Source: Burkholderia pyrrocinia
GTDB taxonomy: Bacteria; Pseudomonadota; Gammaproteobacteria; Burkholderiales; Burkholderiaceae
Length of the DNA: 64,000 nt
Direction: 5' to 3'
Assembly (NCBI RefSeq): GCF_003330765.1
Contig: NZ_CP024904.1
Location: 558,001 to 622,000, forward strand
Shown here: one piece after another, positions 8,618 to 17,553 of the stretch
Layout: every line of letters begins with the position of its first letter
How positions within the stretch are numbered: position 1 is the stretch's first letter
Translations under genes and position numbers: made by a program
Notes under the pieces: generated by a model
The model's input: only the letters and a program-made list of their open reading frames with translations
Database searches by the model: none
What the model was told of the DNA's origin: nothing

Positions 8618-9544
8618 ATGGAGACAATCGCCGTCATCGGCAGCAACATGGTCGACCTCGTGACCTATGTCGCGCGCATGCCCGCCCGGGGCGAAACACT
8701 CGAAGCGCCGAACTTCGAGCTCGGCTGCGGCGGCAAGGGCGCGAACCAGGCCGTCGCGGCCGCGCGCCTCGGCGCGCACGTCGTGATGGTGACGAAGGTC
8801 GGCGACGACGTGTTCGCCGACAACACGATCCGCAACTTCGAGCGCGAAGGAATCGACACCACGCACGTGCGCAAGGTCGCCGGCGTGCCGAGCGGCGTCG
8901 CGCCGATCTTCGTCGAACCCGATTCGAGCAACAGCATCCTGATCGTCAAGGGCGCGAACCGCCACCTGAAGCCGGCCGACATCGACGCGGCCGCGCCGAA
9001 GCTCGTCGAATGCGCGCTAATCGTGCTGCAGCTCGAGATCGAGCTCGACACCGTCTATCACGCGATCGCGTTCGGCGCGCAACACGGCATCCCCGTGCTG
9101 CTGAACCCCGCGCCCGCGGTGGCCGATCTCGATTTCGAGCGGATCCGCTCCGTCGAATTCTTCGTGCCGAACGAAACCGAGCTCGCGATCGTGTCGGGCA
9201 TGCCCGTCGATTCGCGCGACACCGCGACACGCGCCGCCGAAGCGCTGGTCGCGCGCGGCCTGAAGCACGTGCTCGTCACGCTCGGCGACAAGGGTTCGCT
9301 GCTCGTGTCGCGCGACGGTGCGCGGCACGTGCCGGGCGTGCCAGTCGACGCGCGCGACACGACCGGCGCCGGCGACGCGTATATCGGCTGCTTCGCGCGC
9401 TGCTACGCCGCGTCGCACGACGCGGTCGATGCGATGCGTTACGCATCCGCGTACGCCGCGCATTCGGTCACGGGCCTCGGCACGCAGAAGTCATACGCCG
9501 ACGCCGCGACATTCGAACGCTTCCTCCGCGACGCCGGCCTCTGA
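8618..9544 (+). CDS. deoK: Deoxyribokinase, ribokinase/PfkB family
   Basis: A 308-aa PfkB sugar kinase expected to phosphorylate deoxyribose to deoxyribose-5-phosphate, the substrate of the DeoC aldolase encoded downstream. It shows the N-terminal substrate motif GCGGKGANQAVAAARLG and the C-terminal catalytic motif DTTGAGDAYIG, with D253 as the general base. The start at 8618 has AAGGAAGAGA upstream; the frame is open 39 codons further back through the operator, so the later start is right. Deoxyribose rather than ribose is inferred from the deo neighbours, as in the deoKPX locus of Salmonella. Confidence 0.87.
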   Translation: METIAVIGSNMVDLVTYVARMPARGETLEAPNFELGCGGKGANQAVAAARLGAHVVMVTKVGDDVFADNTIRNFEREGIDTTHVRKVAGVPSGVAPIFVEPDSSNSILIVKGANRHLKPADIDAAAPKLVECALIVLQLEIELDTVYHAIAFGAQHGIPVLLNPAPAVADLDFERIRSVEFFVPNETELAIVSGMPVDSRDTATRAAEALVARGLKHVLVTLGDKGSLLVSRDGARHVPGVPVDARDTTGAGDAYIGCFARCYAASHDAVDAMRYASAYAAHSVTGLGTQKSYADAATFERFLRDAGL

Positions 9545-9586
9545 CCGGCGCCGTCCATCGACGAGACAATTGGGAAGGAGACACCC

Positions 9587-10960
9587 ATGAGCCGAGCCAG
9601 AATCGAACACACACCCGACGGCTATTACCTGAACCGCACGCCGCTTTTTGCATTCACGCTGCTGTGCTGCCTGTTCGCGCTGTGGGGCACGGCCGCGAAC
9701 CTGAACGACGTGCTGATCGCACAGTTCAAGAAATCGTTCTTCCTGTCCGATTTCGAATCGGCGTTCGTGCAGTCCGCGTTCTATCTCGGCTACTTCTTCC
9801 TCGCGATTCCCGCCGCGACCGTCGTGAAGAAGTTCAGCTACAAGACGACGATCCTCGTCGGCCTGCTGCTCTATACGACCGGTTGCCTGCTGTTCTTCCC
9901 GGCCGCGTCGATGGCGAAGTACGGGATGTTCCTCGTCGCGCTGTTCGTGATCGCCGCCGGCCTGTCTTTCCTCGAGACGGCGTCGAACTCGTATTCGACG
10001 CTGATGGGCCCGCGCGACACCAGCACGCGGCGGCTGAACATCTCGCAGACGTTCTATCCGTTCGGCGCGATGGCCGGCGTCTACATGGGCAGCTTCCTGA
10101 TCTTCAAGGAAGGCGATGCGTCGCATGCGCAGCTCGCGGCGATGTCGGCCGCCGACGCGCACGTGCACCAGCTCGCGATGATCCAGGCCACGCTCGAGCC
10201 GTACAAGTGGCTGATCGTCGTGCTCATCGCCGTGTTCATCGTGTTCGCGCTCACGCCCTATCCGGCCTGCAAGGGCAACGGGCCGGGCGCGGCCACGCAC
10301 CGGATCGACGCGCGCGGCACGCTCGCGCGCCTGTTCGGCAACCGGCGCTTCGTCGCGGGTGTCGCCGCGCAGTTCCTGTATGTCGGCGCGCAGGTCGGCG
10401 TGTGGAGCTTCACGATCCGGCTCGCGATGCAGATCGGCGGCCTCACCGAGCGCGGCGCATCGCGCTACCTGCTCGCGACGTTCTTCGCGTTCTTTGTCGG
10501 CAAGCTGGTCGCGACGCTCGTGATGAAGCGCGTCGGCCCGGCCAAGGTGCTGATCGTCTACGGCATCCTGTGCATCGCGCTGCTCGCGTACACGATCAGC
10601 GTGCACAACATCACGGCCGTCTATGCCGCGGTGTGCGTGAGCGTATTCCTCGGCCCGTGCTGGCCGACGATCTACGGCCTCACGATCGACGGCCTCGGCA
10701 AGGACACCGAATACGGCGGCTCGATCCTCGTGATGAGCATCGTCGGCGGCGCGGTCGTGCCGCTGATCCAGGGGCTGATCTCCGACCACACGGGCGGCAA
10801 CATGCAGCTCGCGTTCGTCGTGCCGCTCGCGTGCTTCGTCGTGATCGTCTACTACGGTTTCTACTGCCTGCGCCACCTGCCGGCCGCGACGCCCGACGCG
10901 ACGGCCGACGGCAACGCCCCCGCGCGCTACGCCGCGACGCGCAACACGTCGGGCGCGTGA
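9587..10960 (+). CDS. deoP: FucP-type MFS sugar permease, probable deoxyribose transporter
   Basis: A 457-aa sugar:proton symporter of the fucose permease (FucP/FHS) branch of the MFS. It has about 12 hydrophobic segments and family traits such as LFALWGTAANLNDVLI near the N-terminus and FLETASNSYSTLMG. A good ribosome site (GGAAGGAG) precedes the ATG. It sits 42 bases after deoK and 2 bases before the deoX remnant, so one operon is likely. It should import deoxyribose; this rests on context. Confidence 0.85.
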   Translation: MSRARIEHTPDGYYLNRTPLFAFTLLCCLFALWGTAANLNDVLIAQFKKSFFLSDFESAFVQSAFYLGYFFLAIPAATVVKKFSYKTTILVGLLLYTTGCLLFFPAASMAKYGMFLVALFVIAAGLSFLETASNSYSTLMGPRDTSTRRLNISQTFYPFGAMAGVYMGSFLIFKEGDASHAQLAAMSAADAHVHQLAMIQATLEPYKWLIVVLIAVFIVFALTPYPACKGNGPGAATHRIDARGTLARLFGNRRFVAGVAAQFLYVGAQVGVWSFTIRLAMQIGGLTERGASRYLLATFFAFFVGKLVATLVMKRVGPAKVLIVYGILCIALLAYTISVHNITAVYAAVCVSVFLGPCWPTIYGLTIDGLGKDTEYGGSILVMSIVGGAVVPLIQGLISDHTGGNMQLAFVVPLACFVVIVYYGFYCLRHLPAATPDATADGNAPARYAATRNTSGA

Positions 10961-10962
10961 CC

Positions 10963-11205
10963 ATGCGAGGCGAGATCGAACTGCGGCGCGACGACTTCCG
11001 CGACACGCCGCGCACGCTGTACCGCACCGACGGCCTCACCGTCACCGCGTTCGCGTATCCGTCCGGCGTCGAGGCGCTGAAGCTCGAGAACCGCCGCGGC
11101 CACCTCGTCGTGCTGCCGTATCTCGGCCAGATGATCTGGGCCGCCGCGTTCGACGGCCGCGACCTGACGATGAAGCACATGTTCCGGCAGCCGAAGCGCG
11201 CGATG
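10963..11205 (+). pseudogene. deoX: Truncated deoX (DUF4432, aldose-1-epimerase-like)
   Basis: The frame opens 2 bases after deoP and encodes about 80 residues typical of the N-terminus of DUF4432/DeoX proteins, from MRGEIELRRDDFRDTPR to MKHMFRQPKRA. The family continues for roughly 250 more residues, but here homology ends and the frame runs on to 12279 antisense through deoR without a stop. The 3' part seems to have been deleted so that the remnant abuts the end of deoR. Any product would be a nonfunctional fusion. The epimerase-like role is known for the family only. Confidence 0.7.
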
Positions 11206-11232
11206 CGTAACGCGATGCGCGGCCGCGTTGCG

Positions 11233-12003
11233 TCAGGTCACGAGCGCGATCCCGTGTTCGCGGATCGTCGTTTCGTACCGGCGGCTCAGTTGCCCGTCCG
11301 AGATCACGTAGTTGAAGTCGGTCAGTTCGGCGAAATAGGCCGCGCGCACTTCGTCGAACTTCGTATGGTCGACGAGCAGGAAGCGGTTCTGCGCGCGTTC
11401 CATCACCTTCTTCTTCGCATCGACTTCGTGGAAGTTGAAGCACGTGACGCCGCAGCGGTCGCTCACGCCGGCCGCCGAGATGAACGCCTTCGACACACGC
11501 ACCGTGTCGAGGATGCCCGTCTCGGCCACCGACTCGAACACCATGTTCTTGCGGTGATACGCGCCGCCGCACAGGATCACGCTGCAGTGCGGCTTCTGCT
11601 GCAGCTTCGCGAACACGTTCAGCGAATTGCAGACTGCCGTGAATTCGAGGTCGTCCGGAATGAAGTCGACGATGAACGGCGTGGTCGAGCCGCAGTCGAC
11701 GAAGATCGTGTCGCCGGTCGTCACGAACTGCGCGGCAAGCTTGCCGATGCGGCGCTTTTCCTCGGTCTGCCGGTTGTTCTCGGCGCTGATCAGGTACTCG
11801 CCGATGTCGCTGCGCTGCGCGGCGAAGTGGCGCGTCACGTAGCCGCCGATCAGGCTGAGGCCGTGCGGGTTGTCCGCGAGATCGCGGCGGATCGTCATTT
11901 CGGACACGCCGAACAGCTCGGCGACTTCCCTCAGATGAATCGCGTTCTGCCCTTGCAGCACGTTCATCAGTGTCTTGATCCGTTCGCCCTTCTTCGTTTC
12001 CAT
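11233..12003 (-). CDS. deoR: DeoR repressor of deoxyribose/deoxynucleoside catabolism
   Basis: A 256-aa DeoR-family regulator. It has an N-terminal winged helix (METKKGERIKTLMNVL..., recognition segment GVSEMTIRRDL) and a C-terminal sugar-phosphate sensor domain (VDCGSTTPFI, FTAVCNSLN, ISAAGV, LLVDHTKF). Segment by segment it resembles E. coli DeoR, whose inducer is deoxyribose-5-phosphate. The start at 12003 has AGGAT upstream; the longer frame lacks support. It is divergent from deoC with palindromes in between, and faces the deoK operon. Confidence 0.9.
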   Translation of the reverse strand: METKKGERIKTLMNVLQGQNAIHLREVAELFGVSEMTIRRDLADNPHGLSLIGGYVTRHFAAQRSDIGEYLISAENNRQTEEKRRIGKLAAQFVTTGDTIFVDCGSTTPFIVDFIPDDLEFTAVCNSLNVFAKLQQKPHCSVILCGGAYHRKNMVFESVAETGILDTVRVSKAFISAAGVSDRCGVTCFNFHEVDAKKKVMERAQNRFLLVDHTKFDEVRAAYFAELTDFNYVISDGQLSRRYETTIREHGIALVT

Positions 12004-12075
12004 GCCAGTATCCTGCCTGCCCGTCGCACCCGATGCTTGTCGTGCCGGGCGCGCGGGCCCGGCCGGAATGTCGTA

Positions 12076-12102
12076 TTTGTAACAAACCGATGTGAAAACA
12101 TC
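12076..12102. promoter_or_regulatory. Candidate DeoR operators between deoR and deoC
   Basis: Two inverted repeats lie in the divergent spacer: TTTGTAACAAA (12076-12086, perfect) and GATGTGAAAACATC (12089-12102, 5-base arms around GAAA). The ATGTGA element also occurs in the palindrome before deoK. Together they suggest autoregulation of deoR and control of deoC. Confidence 0.45.
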
Positions 12103-12149
12103 AACTTTCCGTGTGCCTTTCCCGCACACGATCCGTGGAGTCCTGAAAC

Positions 12150-12830
12150 ATGCCGCTTTCCAACGCCCAACTCGCCCAAACCATCGATCACACGCTGCTC
12201 GCGCCCGACGCGAACGACGCGCAGATCCGCGAACTCTGCCGCGAGGCGGCCGGGCATCGCTTTTACTCGGTCTGCGTGAATTCGGCGAACGTGCCGCTCG
12301 CCGCGCGCGAGCTGGCCGGCACCGGCGTGCTCGTCTGCGCGGTGGTCGGCTTTCCGCTCGGCGCGGCACTGTCGGCCGCGAAGGCATTCGAGGCGTCGGC
12401 CGCGATCTCGGCGGGCGCCGGCGAGATCGACATGGTGATCAACATCGGCGCGCTGAAGAGCGGACGCACCGACGACGTGAAGGCCGACATCGCAGCCGTG
12501 CACCACGCGTGCGGCGCGGTGCCGCTCAAGGTGATCCTCGAAACGGGGCTGCTGACCGACGACGAGAAGGTGCGCGTGTGCGAGATGTGCCGCGATCTCG
12601 GCGTCGCGTTCGTGAAGACCTCGACGGGGTTCGGCCACGGCGGCGCGACGCTCGCGGATGTCGCGCTGATGCGCCGCACGGTCGGCCCCGAACTCGGCGT
12701 GAAGGCGTCCGGCGGCGTGCGCGACCGCGCGGCCGCGCTCGCGATGCTCGAAGCCGGCGCGACCCGGCTCGGCACGAGTTCGGGCGTGGCGATCGTCACC
12801 GATCAGGGGGGCGGCGACTCGGGGTATTGA
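12150..12830 (+). CDS. deoC: Deoxyribose-phosphate aldolase
   Basis: A 226-aa class I aldolase that splits 2-deoxyribose-5-phosphate into glyceraldehyde-3-phosphate and acetaldehyde. The Schiff-base lysine is K156 in [10 protein letters not shown] and the second active-site lysine is K185 in [10 protein letters not shown]. The [10 protein letters not shown]-terminal signature is present. Length is normal for the short bacterial DeoC type. With deoK and deoP it completes deoxyribose catabolism. Confidence 0.94.
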   Translation: MPLSNAQLAQTIDHTLLAPDANDAQIRELCREAAGHRFYSVCVNSANVPLAARELAGTGVLVCAVVGFPLGAALSAAKAFEASAAISAGAGEIDMVINIGALKSGRTDDVKADIAAVHHACGAVPLKVILETGLLTDDEKVRVCEMCRDLGVAFVKTSTGFGHGGATLADVALMRRTVGPELGVKASGGVRDRAAALAMLEAGATRLGTSSGVAIVTDQGGGDSGY

Positions 12831-12950
12831 CGATACGAGCCGGCCTGCTCAACAGCTTCGTCGGCACCTGCCTGCTGCCGGGTCGCGGCAAGCGCCAGCC
12901 GCTGCACCTCGTGATGCGTTCGCAGGTTCGACGCGCGATAGCCGGACCCG

Positions 12951-12975
12951 TCGCGTCGCGTCGCGTCGCGTCGCG
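12951..12975. repeat. Pentanucleotide microsatellite (TCGCG)x5
   Basis: Five perfect tandem copies of TCGCG lie just downstream (on the minus strand) of the stop codon at 12982. Such tracts can change length by slippage, but here the tract is outside a reading frame. No function is claimed. Confidence 0.8.
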
Positions 12976-12981
12976 CGCAGT

Positions 12982-13434
12982 TTACGCGGCGATATCCGAC
13001 TTGAACGCGCCAGGCGCGTGCCTGCGCAGGATCTCGAGGCATTTTTTCCGATCGTCGATGCGCATTTCGGCAAAAGGCAGCCTGACCTTGCGCACCTTGC
13101 TTCCGCCCGACCTTGTCGCGACACGATAAAACACGATCAGCGAGAACGTGCCGCGCTTCACTTCGACGACATCGCGATACGGGACGGAGATTCGTTGCAC
13201 CTTGAAGGTGTCGTCGAAGAACACGGCACGCGTCATCACGAACATGTACGCGAGGCCGCCCAGCGCCCCGATGAACGGCATGATGAACGACGTGAAGCTG
13301 AAAAACGGATCCGAGTTGACGGCCCAGACGAAACCGCCGCCGATCGCGACCAGCGCGAACACCAGCACCGGCAACGCAAAACGGCTGCCGCGCACGATCA
13401 GCTCGGGCTCGGATTGCTGCGCCAGATCATTCAT
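12982..13434 (-). CDS. Small two-helix membrane protein, function unknown
   Basis: A 150-aa protein with two adjacent hydrophobic helices (about residues 18-37 and 44-65) followed by a basic cytoplasmic-type domain ending KKCLEILRRHAPGAFKSDIAA. The overall form resembles PH-like membrane-anchored proteins, but I do not recognise the family. The start at 13434 has GGGAGG 5 bases upstream. It is divergent from the DUF2071 gene. Confidence 0.7.
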   Translation of the reverse strand: MNDLAQQSEPELIVRGSRFALPVLVFALVAIGGGFVWAVNSDPFFSFTSFIMPFIGALGGLAYMFVMTRAVFFDDTFKVQRISVPYRDVVEVKRGTFSLIVFYRVATRSGGSKVRKVRLPFAEMRIDDRKKCLEILRRHAPGAFKSDIAA

Positions 13435-13628
13435 GTTCGCCTCCCGGCGTGAAAGAATATGTGTCGTTGAATTCGTCTCGTGATGCGCGGCCCTTCGATG
13501 CCGAAGCACAAAGCATGGCGACGGAGATTCTACGCGCGATCGGTGCGACCGCAACCGCGCGCATTCGCGCCCGGCTCGGCGGGTCGCCGCTGCGCCGCCT
13601 CTTCCGCCCGCGGCGCAACCCCGGCACA

Positions 13629-14495
13629 ATGCCGCCCATGCGCTACGACAACGCCTTCGTCCACCCGTCCGCCGGCCTCGCCGGCCGTGCCGCCAACCGG
13701 ATCGTCGCGAGCCGCCCGCTGCTGCGCGCACGCCGCGCGCTGCTGTCGCGGCTGCCGTTCCTGCAGCTCGCGAGCGACGTCGAAAACGTCGTGTATTGCA
13801 CGTGGGTCGTCGATGTGGCGGCCGTCGCGCACCTGGTGCCGAGCGGCGTCACGCTCGCGAGCCGCGACGGCCGCACGCTGTTCACGACGCTCACCTACGC
13901 GCACCGGCACTTCGGCCCACGTCTCGCCGGCCCGCTGCGGCGCCTGTTTCCGTCGCCGCTGCAGAGCAACTGGCGGCTCTACGTCGATGGGCTGCCAGGC
14001 GGGATGCCGGCTGACCGCACGGTGCTGTTCGTGAAGAACGTGTTCGACCACCCGCTCTATGCGCTCGGCAGTCGGCTCTTCAGCGACGCGCTGCCGTCGC
14101 ATCTCGCGCAGCGCTTCACGCATGCGGTGCGCGACGGACGCTACGACACGCTGCTGGCGGGCGGCGGCGGCAGCGCGCCGGACTTCCGCTGCACGGCGCA
14201 AGCGTCGGGCGATCGAACGCTGCCCGACGCGTTCGCGCCGTTCTTCAAGGACTGGCGCGATGCCGTCGCATCCGTGTCGCTGCAGCACGCGGCAATCGCG
14301 CATGTCGAAGACTGCGACCGTCTTGCGTACGCGTCGATCGACCTGCCGATCGACGTCGACGCGGTCCGGCCGCTGAAGACGGTCGGCCCCGCGGGAGGCG
14401 GCGACTTCCTCGCACGCATCGGCGCCACTGGCGAACCGATGTGCTTCGTCGTGCCCGACGTCGCGTTCCGCGTGCTGTCCGAGCAGCTGCTGTAG
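13629..14495 (+). CDS. DUF2071 / YqjF-like protein
   Basis: About 288 aa. The segment VENVVYCTWVVDVAAVAHLVPSG and the following FTTLTYAHRHFGP resemble DUF2071 (YqjF) proteins, whose biochemical role is not settled. The frame is open back to 13449. The start is uncertain: ATG at 13629 or 13638 is preferred from the beginning of the recognisable protein, but no good ribosome site is seen. Confidence 0.65.
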   Translation: MPPMRYDNAFVHPSAGLAGRAANRIVASRPLLRARRALLSRLPFLQLASDVENVVYCTWVVDVAAVAHLVPSGVTLASRDGRTLFTTLTYAHRHFGPRLAGPLRRLFPSPLQSNWRLYVDGLPGGMPADRTVLFVKNVFDHPLYALGSRLFSDALPSHLAQRFTHAVRDGRYDTLLAGGGGSAPDFRCTAQASGDRTLPDAFAPFFKDWRDAVASVSLQHAAIAHVEDCDRLAYASIDLPIDVDAVRPLKTVGPAGGGDFLARIGATGEPMCFVVPDVAFRVLSEQLL

Positions 14496-14526
14496 CGCCT
14501 CGCGCACGGCGTCATGACGTACGGCG

Positions 14527-15012
14527 CTACCGCGTCGCAATCCCCGCGATAAAAAACACGCACGCGGCTACCGACGCCACCGTGCGCACATGATTCCACA
14601 TCGTCCAGTCGTACACGTAGCGCGTCCACAGCGCCGCGCCGTGCGCGGTCGCCGGATCGGCCGCGGCGAGCGCATCGTTGAGCGGCACGTTGACGGCCAT
14701 CGTCACTGCGAACATGCCGAACACGTAGAGCACACCGCCCGCGACCGCCGCCATCGCCCCCGGCTGGTTGCGATCGAACAGCGCGATCACGACCAGCGCA
14801 AGCGCCATCAACGTCGTGCCGAGGAACAGCGGCATGAACGGCGAACGCACGATGTCGACGTTGATCGCGTTCATCGCGGCCACGCCGGCATTCGGCGCGA
14901 TCCGCGCGAGCGACGTCATCACGAAGGTCGAGAACGCGAAGTACACGCCGGCCATCAGCCCGCAGCCGATGGCCGAACCCCACAGCAGTGCGGAAGTCAC
15001 GAACGCGATCAT
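14527..15012 (-). CDS. DUF1772 membrane protein (anthrone oxygenase-like)
   Basis: A 161-aa protein with four hydrophobic helices, a conserved N-terminal GCGLMAGVYFAFSTFV segment and NVPLNDAL, both typical of DUF1772. Some family members are described as anthrone oxygenase-like. It starts 3 bases after the NmrA gene stop, with GGAG upstream inside that gene, so the two are probably cotranslated. Confidence 0.78.
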   Translation of the reverse strand: MIAFVTSALLWGSAIGCGLMAGVYFAFSTFVMTSLARIAPNAGVAAMNAINVDIVRSPFMPLFLGTTLMALALVVIALFDRNQPGAMAAVAGGVLYVFGMFAVTMAVNVPLNDALAAADPATAHGAALWTRYVYDWTMWNHVRTVASVAACVFFIAGIATR

Positions 15013-15014
15013 GG

Positions 15015-15839
15015 TCACACGCTCCACACGCCGGTTGCCGCCGCCGCGCGCGCATAGTCGGCGAAATCGCGCGCCGGTCGCCCGAGCACAGCCTCGACGC
15101 CCTGCGTCACCGCACTGTTACGCCCATCGAGCACCACGCCGAACAATTCGTCGAGCAGCTCGACGACCGGCTCCGGCACGCCCACCTCGCGCAGCCCCGC
15201 GACGAACGCATCGGGCGGAATCTCGCGATAAACGATCGGCCGGCCGGCGGCCCGTGCGATCTCGCCGACGGCTTCGGCGAACGTCAGCGCACGCGGGCCT
15301 GTGACCTCGATCACGCGGTTCGCGAACCGCGCATCGGTGAGCGCGGCCACGGCCACGTCCGCGATGTCGTCCGTATCGACGAACGGCTCGCGCACCGCGC
15401 CGGCCGGCAGCGCGACCTCGCCGGCCAGCACGCCGTCGAGCAGGTAGCCCTCGGAGAAATTCTGGTTGAACCAGCTTGCGCGCACCACACCCCAGCCCAC
15501 GCCCGACGCCTGCAGCGCGGCTTCGGCAGCCTGCGCGCCGGGCTCGCCACGCCCGGACAGCAGCACCACGCGCTCGACGCCGCTTTTGCGCGCGAGCCGA
15601 GCGAATGCGGCGATCGCTTCCACCGCCCCTTCGACGGACAGGTCGGGCTGGTAGGTCACGTACGCGGCCGACACGCCGTCGAGCGCGGCGGGCCAGGTCG
15701 CGGGCGCCGTCCAGTCGAAGCGGACGGCCGACGTACGCGACACGGGCCGGGTCGCGATATCGCGTGCGCGCAGCCGTGCATCGACGCGGGCGCCCGTCTT
15801 GCCCGAACCGCCGACGATAAGGATGGGAAGTGCCGACAT
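15015..15839 (-). CDS. NmrA-family NAD(P)-binding oxidoreductase-like protein
   Basis: A 274-aa atypical short-chain dehydrogenase of the NmrA/HSCARG type. The nucleotide loop is ILIVGGSGKTGARV at residues 6-19. Further traits are VVLLSGRGEPG, VRASWFNQNF and FVDTDDIADVAVAAL. The family includes quinone and aldehyde reductases and redox sensors. It is divergent from a TetR gene with a palindrome between them and is probably repressed by it. Confidence 0.83.
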   Translation of the reverse strand: MSALPILIVGGSGKTGARVDARLRARDIATRPVSRTSAVRFDWTAPATWPAALDGVSAAYVTYQPDLSVEGAVEAIAAFARLARKSGVERVVLLSGRGEPGAQAAEAALQASGVGWGVVRASWFNQNFSEGYLLDGVLAGEVALPAGAVREPFVDTDDIADVAVAALTDARFANRVIEVTGPRALTFAEAVGEIARAAGRPIVYREIPPDAFVAGLREVGVPEPVVELLDELFGVVLDGRNSAVTQGVEAVLGRPARDFADYARAAAATGVWSV

Positions 15840-15863
15840 GTGCGTCTCCTTTGGTTCAAATAC

Positions 15864-15874
15864 GAGAATTTCTC
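15864..15874. promoter_or_regulatory. Candidate TetR operator, GAGAATTTCTC
   Basis: A perfect 5+1+5 palindrome lies in the 93-base spacer between the divergent NmrA and TetR genes. The position suggests control of both directions by the TetR protein. Binding is inferred. Confidence 0.5.
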
Positions 15875-15932
15875 ATGTTTCAAAAACACGATAGACTCTC
15901 GCATTAGCAACGTCAAGTTTTCCGGAGGCGGC

Positions 15933-16598
15933 ATGGGTCGACAGAAATCGGGGCAGAACGACGAGCCCGAAGCAGCGGCAGCGGACGCGCCGGCGCGCGC
16001 GCGGCTCGTGCCGACGCAGCAGCGCAGCCGCGAGCGGTTCGAGCGCATCCTCGCGTGCGCGTCGGAAGTGATGATCGAGAAAGGCTGCGACGCGTTCCGG
16101 ATGAGCGACATTGTCGAACGCACGGGCATCTCGTTCGGTTCGCTGTATCAGTACTTTCCGGACAAGGCAGCCGTGATCGGCACGCTCGCGGAGCGCTACA
16201 ACGAAGCCGGGCACGACTGCGTGCGGCGCGACCTCGCCGCGATGAAGACGCTCGACGACCTGCACGGCACGCTCGTCCGCATCACGGACAGCTACTACCG
16301 GATGTTCGTCGACGAACCGTTGATGCGCGACATCTGGCGGGCCACACAGGCCGACCGCGCGCTGCAGGAACTCGACCGGGCGGACGGCGAGTTTCTCGCC
16401 GGGCTGTTCGCGGATGCGTTGGGAGAGGTGGCGCCCGACACGACACGCGCGCAACGGCGCGCGTTCGCCGAGCTGATGATGATCCAGATCGCGGCCGCCG
16501 TGCGCCATGCGATCACGCTGCCGCCGAAGGCGGCGCGGCAGATCCTTGCGATGTTCAAGCGCGCGCTGCCTCGGGATCTGGCGGTGCTTGACGCGTAG
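15933..16598 (+). CDS. TetR-family transcriptional regulator
   Basis: A 221-aa TetR protein. The DNA-binding domain is at about residues 35-80: RERFERILACASEVMIEKG, then FRMSDIVERTGISFGSLYQYF. The start at 15933 has GGAGG 4 bases upstream; the upstream frame is antisense to the NmrA gene and not real. It probably controls the divergent NmrA/DUF1772 pair. Confidence 0.87.
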   Translation: MGRQKSGQNDEPEAAAADAPARARLVPTQQRSRERFERILACASEVMIEKGCDAFRMSDIVERTGISFGSLYQYFPDKAAVIGTLAERYNEAGHDCVRRDLAAMKTLDDLHGTLVRITDSYYRMFVDEPLMRDIWRATQADRALQELDRADGEFLAGLFADALGEVAPDTTRAQRRAFAELMMIQIAAAVRHAITLPPKAARQILAMFKRALPRDLAVLDA

Positions 16599-16615
16599 TC
16601 GTGCCGCTCAATGCA

Positions 16616-16639
16616 CGCGGCCGCCCGAAGGCGGCCGCG
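16616..16639. terminator. Bidirectional hairpin between convergent genes
   Basis: Perfect 10-base arms, CGCGGCCGCC and GGCGGCCGCG, enclose a CGAA loop. The hairpin lies between the end of the TetR gene and the end of the convergent dehydrogenase gene. No clear U-tract follows on either strand. Confidence 0.6.
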
Positions 16640-16660
16640 CGAAGTGGCATGGCTTGCCGC

Positions 16661-17515
16661 TTACTGGCTGTAGTCGTACACCCCACGCCCCGTTTTCCGC
16701 CCGAGCCGCCCTGCCGACACCATCTCGCGCAGCAGCGGGCACGCACGATACTTCGGATCGCCGAAGTCCTTCACGAACACGTCCATCACCGCGAGGCACA
16801 CGTCGAGGCCGACAAGGTCGGCCAGCGCGAGCGGCCCGATCGGGTGGTTCGCGCCGAGCTTCATCCCCGCGTCGATCTCCTCGGCCGACGCGATGCCTTC
16901 GGCCAGTACGAAGAACGCCTCGTTGATCATCGGCACGAGGATCCGGTTCACGACGAAGCCCGGCGCATTGCGCACGCCGATCGGCGACTTGTCGAAACGC
17001 TCGGTCAGCGCGCGCACGGCCGACGCCGTCGCGTCGCTCGTCTGCAGCCCGCGGATGATCTCGACCAGCGGCATCAGCGGCACCGGGTTGAAGAAGTGCA
17101 TGCCGACGAAGCGCGCCGGATCGGCGAGCGGCGCCGCGAGCGCGGTGATCGAGATCGACGACGTGTTGGTCGCGATGATCGCGTCGGGCCGCGCAACGGC
17201 CTCGATCTGTTTCAGGATGCGCCCCTTCAGCTCGACATTCTCGGTCGCGGCTTCGATCACGATGTCGGCCGACGCGAGCTTCGCGTAGTCGGTCGACGTC
17301 GTGATGCGCGCCAGCGCCGCATCGCGTGCGGCCGCGTCGAGCTTGTCCTTCGACACGAGCCGCTCGAGGCTGCCCTTCAGCGTCGCGATGCCCTTGTCGA
17401 GCGCAGCGTCGCTGACGTCGATCATCACGACGTTGAGTCCCGCAACGGCGGCGGTTTGTGCAATGCCGTTACCCATGGTTCCGGCGCCCACGACGCCGAC
17501 AATTTCGATGGCCAT
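16661..17515 (-). CDS. 3-hydroxybutyryl-CoA / 3-hydroxyacyl-CoA dehydrogenase
   Basis: A 284-aa NAD-dependent dehydrogenase oxidising (S)-3-hydroxyacyl-CoA to 3-ketoacyl-CoA. The NAD loop is [15 protein letters not shown] at the N-terminus. The catalytic region [16 protein letters not shown] and the C-terminal [17 protein letters not shown] are present, and length is typical of Hbd/PaaH. Start at 17515 with AGGAA upstream. It follows the BktB thiolase by 38 bases on the same strand, so the two form the last steps of a beta-oxidation or short-chain acyl-CoA route. Confidence 0.92.
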   Translation of the reverse strand: MAIEIVGVVGAGTMGNGIAQTAAVAGLNVVMIDVSDAALDKGIATLKGSLERLVSKDKLDAAARDAALARITTSTDYAKLASADIVIEAATENVELKGRILKQIEAVARPDAIIATNTSSISITALAAPLADPARFVGMHFFNPVPLMPLVEIIRGLQTSDATASAVRALTERFDKSPIGVRNAPGFVVNRILVPMINEAFFVLAEGIASAEEIDAGMKLGANHPIGPLALADLVGLDVCLAVMDVFVKDFGDPKYRACPLLREMVSAGRLGRKTGRGVYDYSQ

Positions 17516-17553
17516 GAAGATTCCTGTGTGTTCGGGTGCTGAGCGTTCGATTA

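Noticed and set aside
9010..12279. A 1089-codon plus-strand frame across deoK, deoP, deoX and deoR
   Set aside because: Almost all of it is an out-of-frame or antisense shadow; only the codons from 10963 to about 11205 show real homology (truncated deoX).
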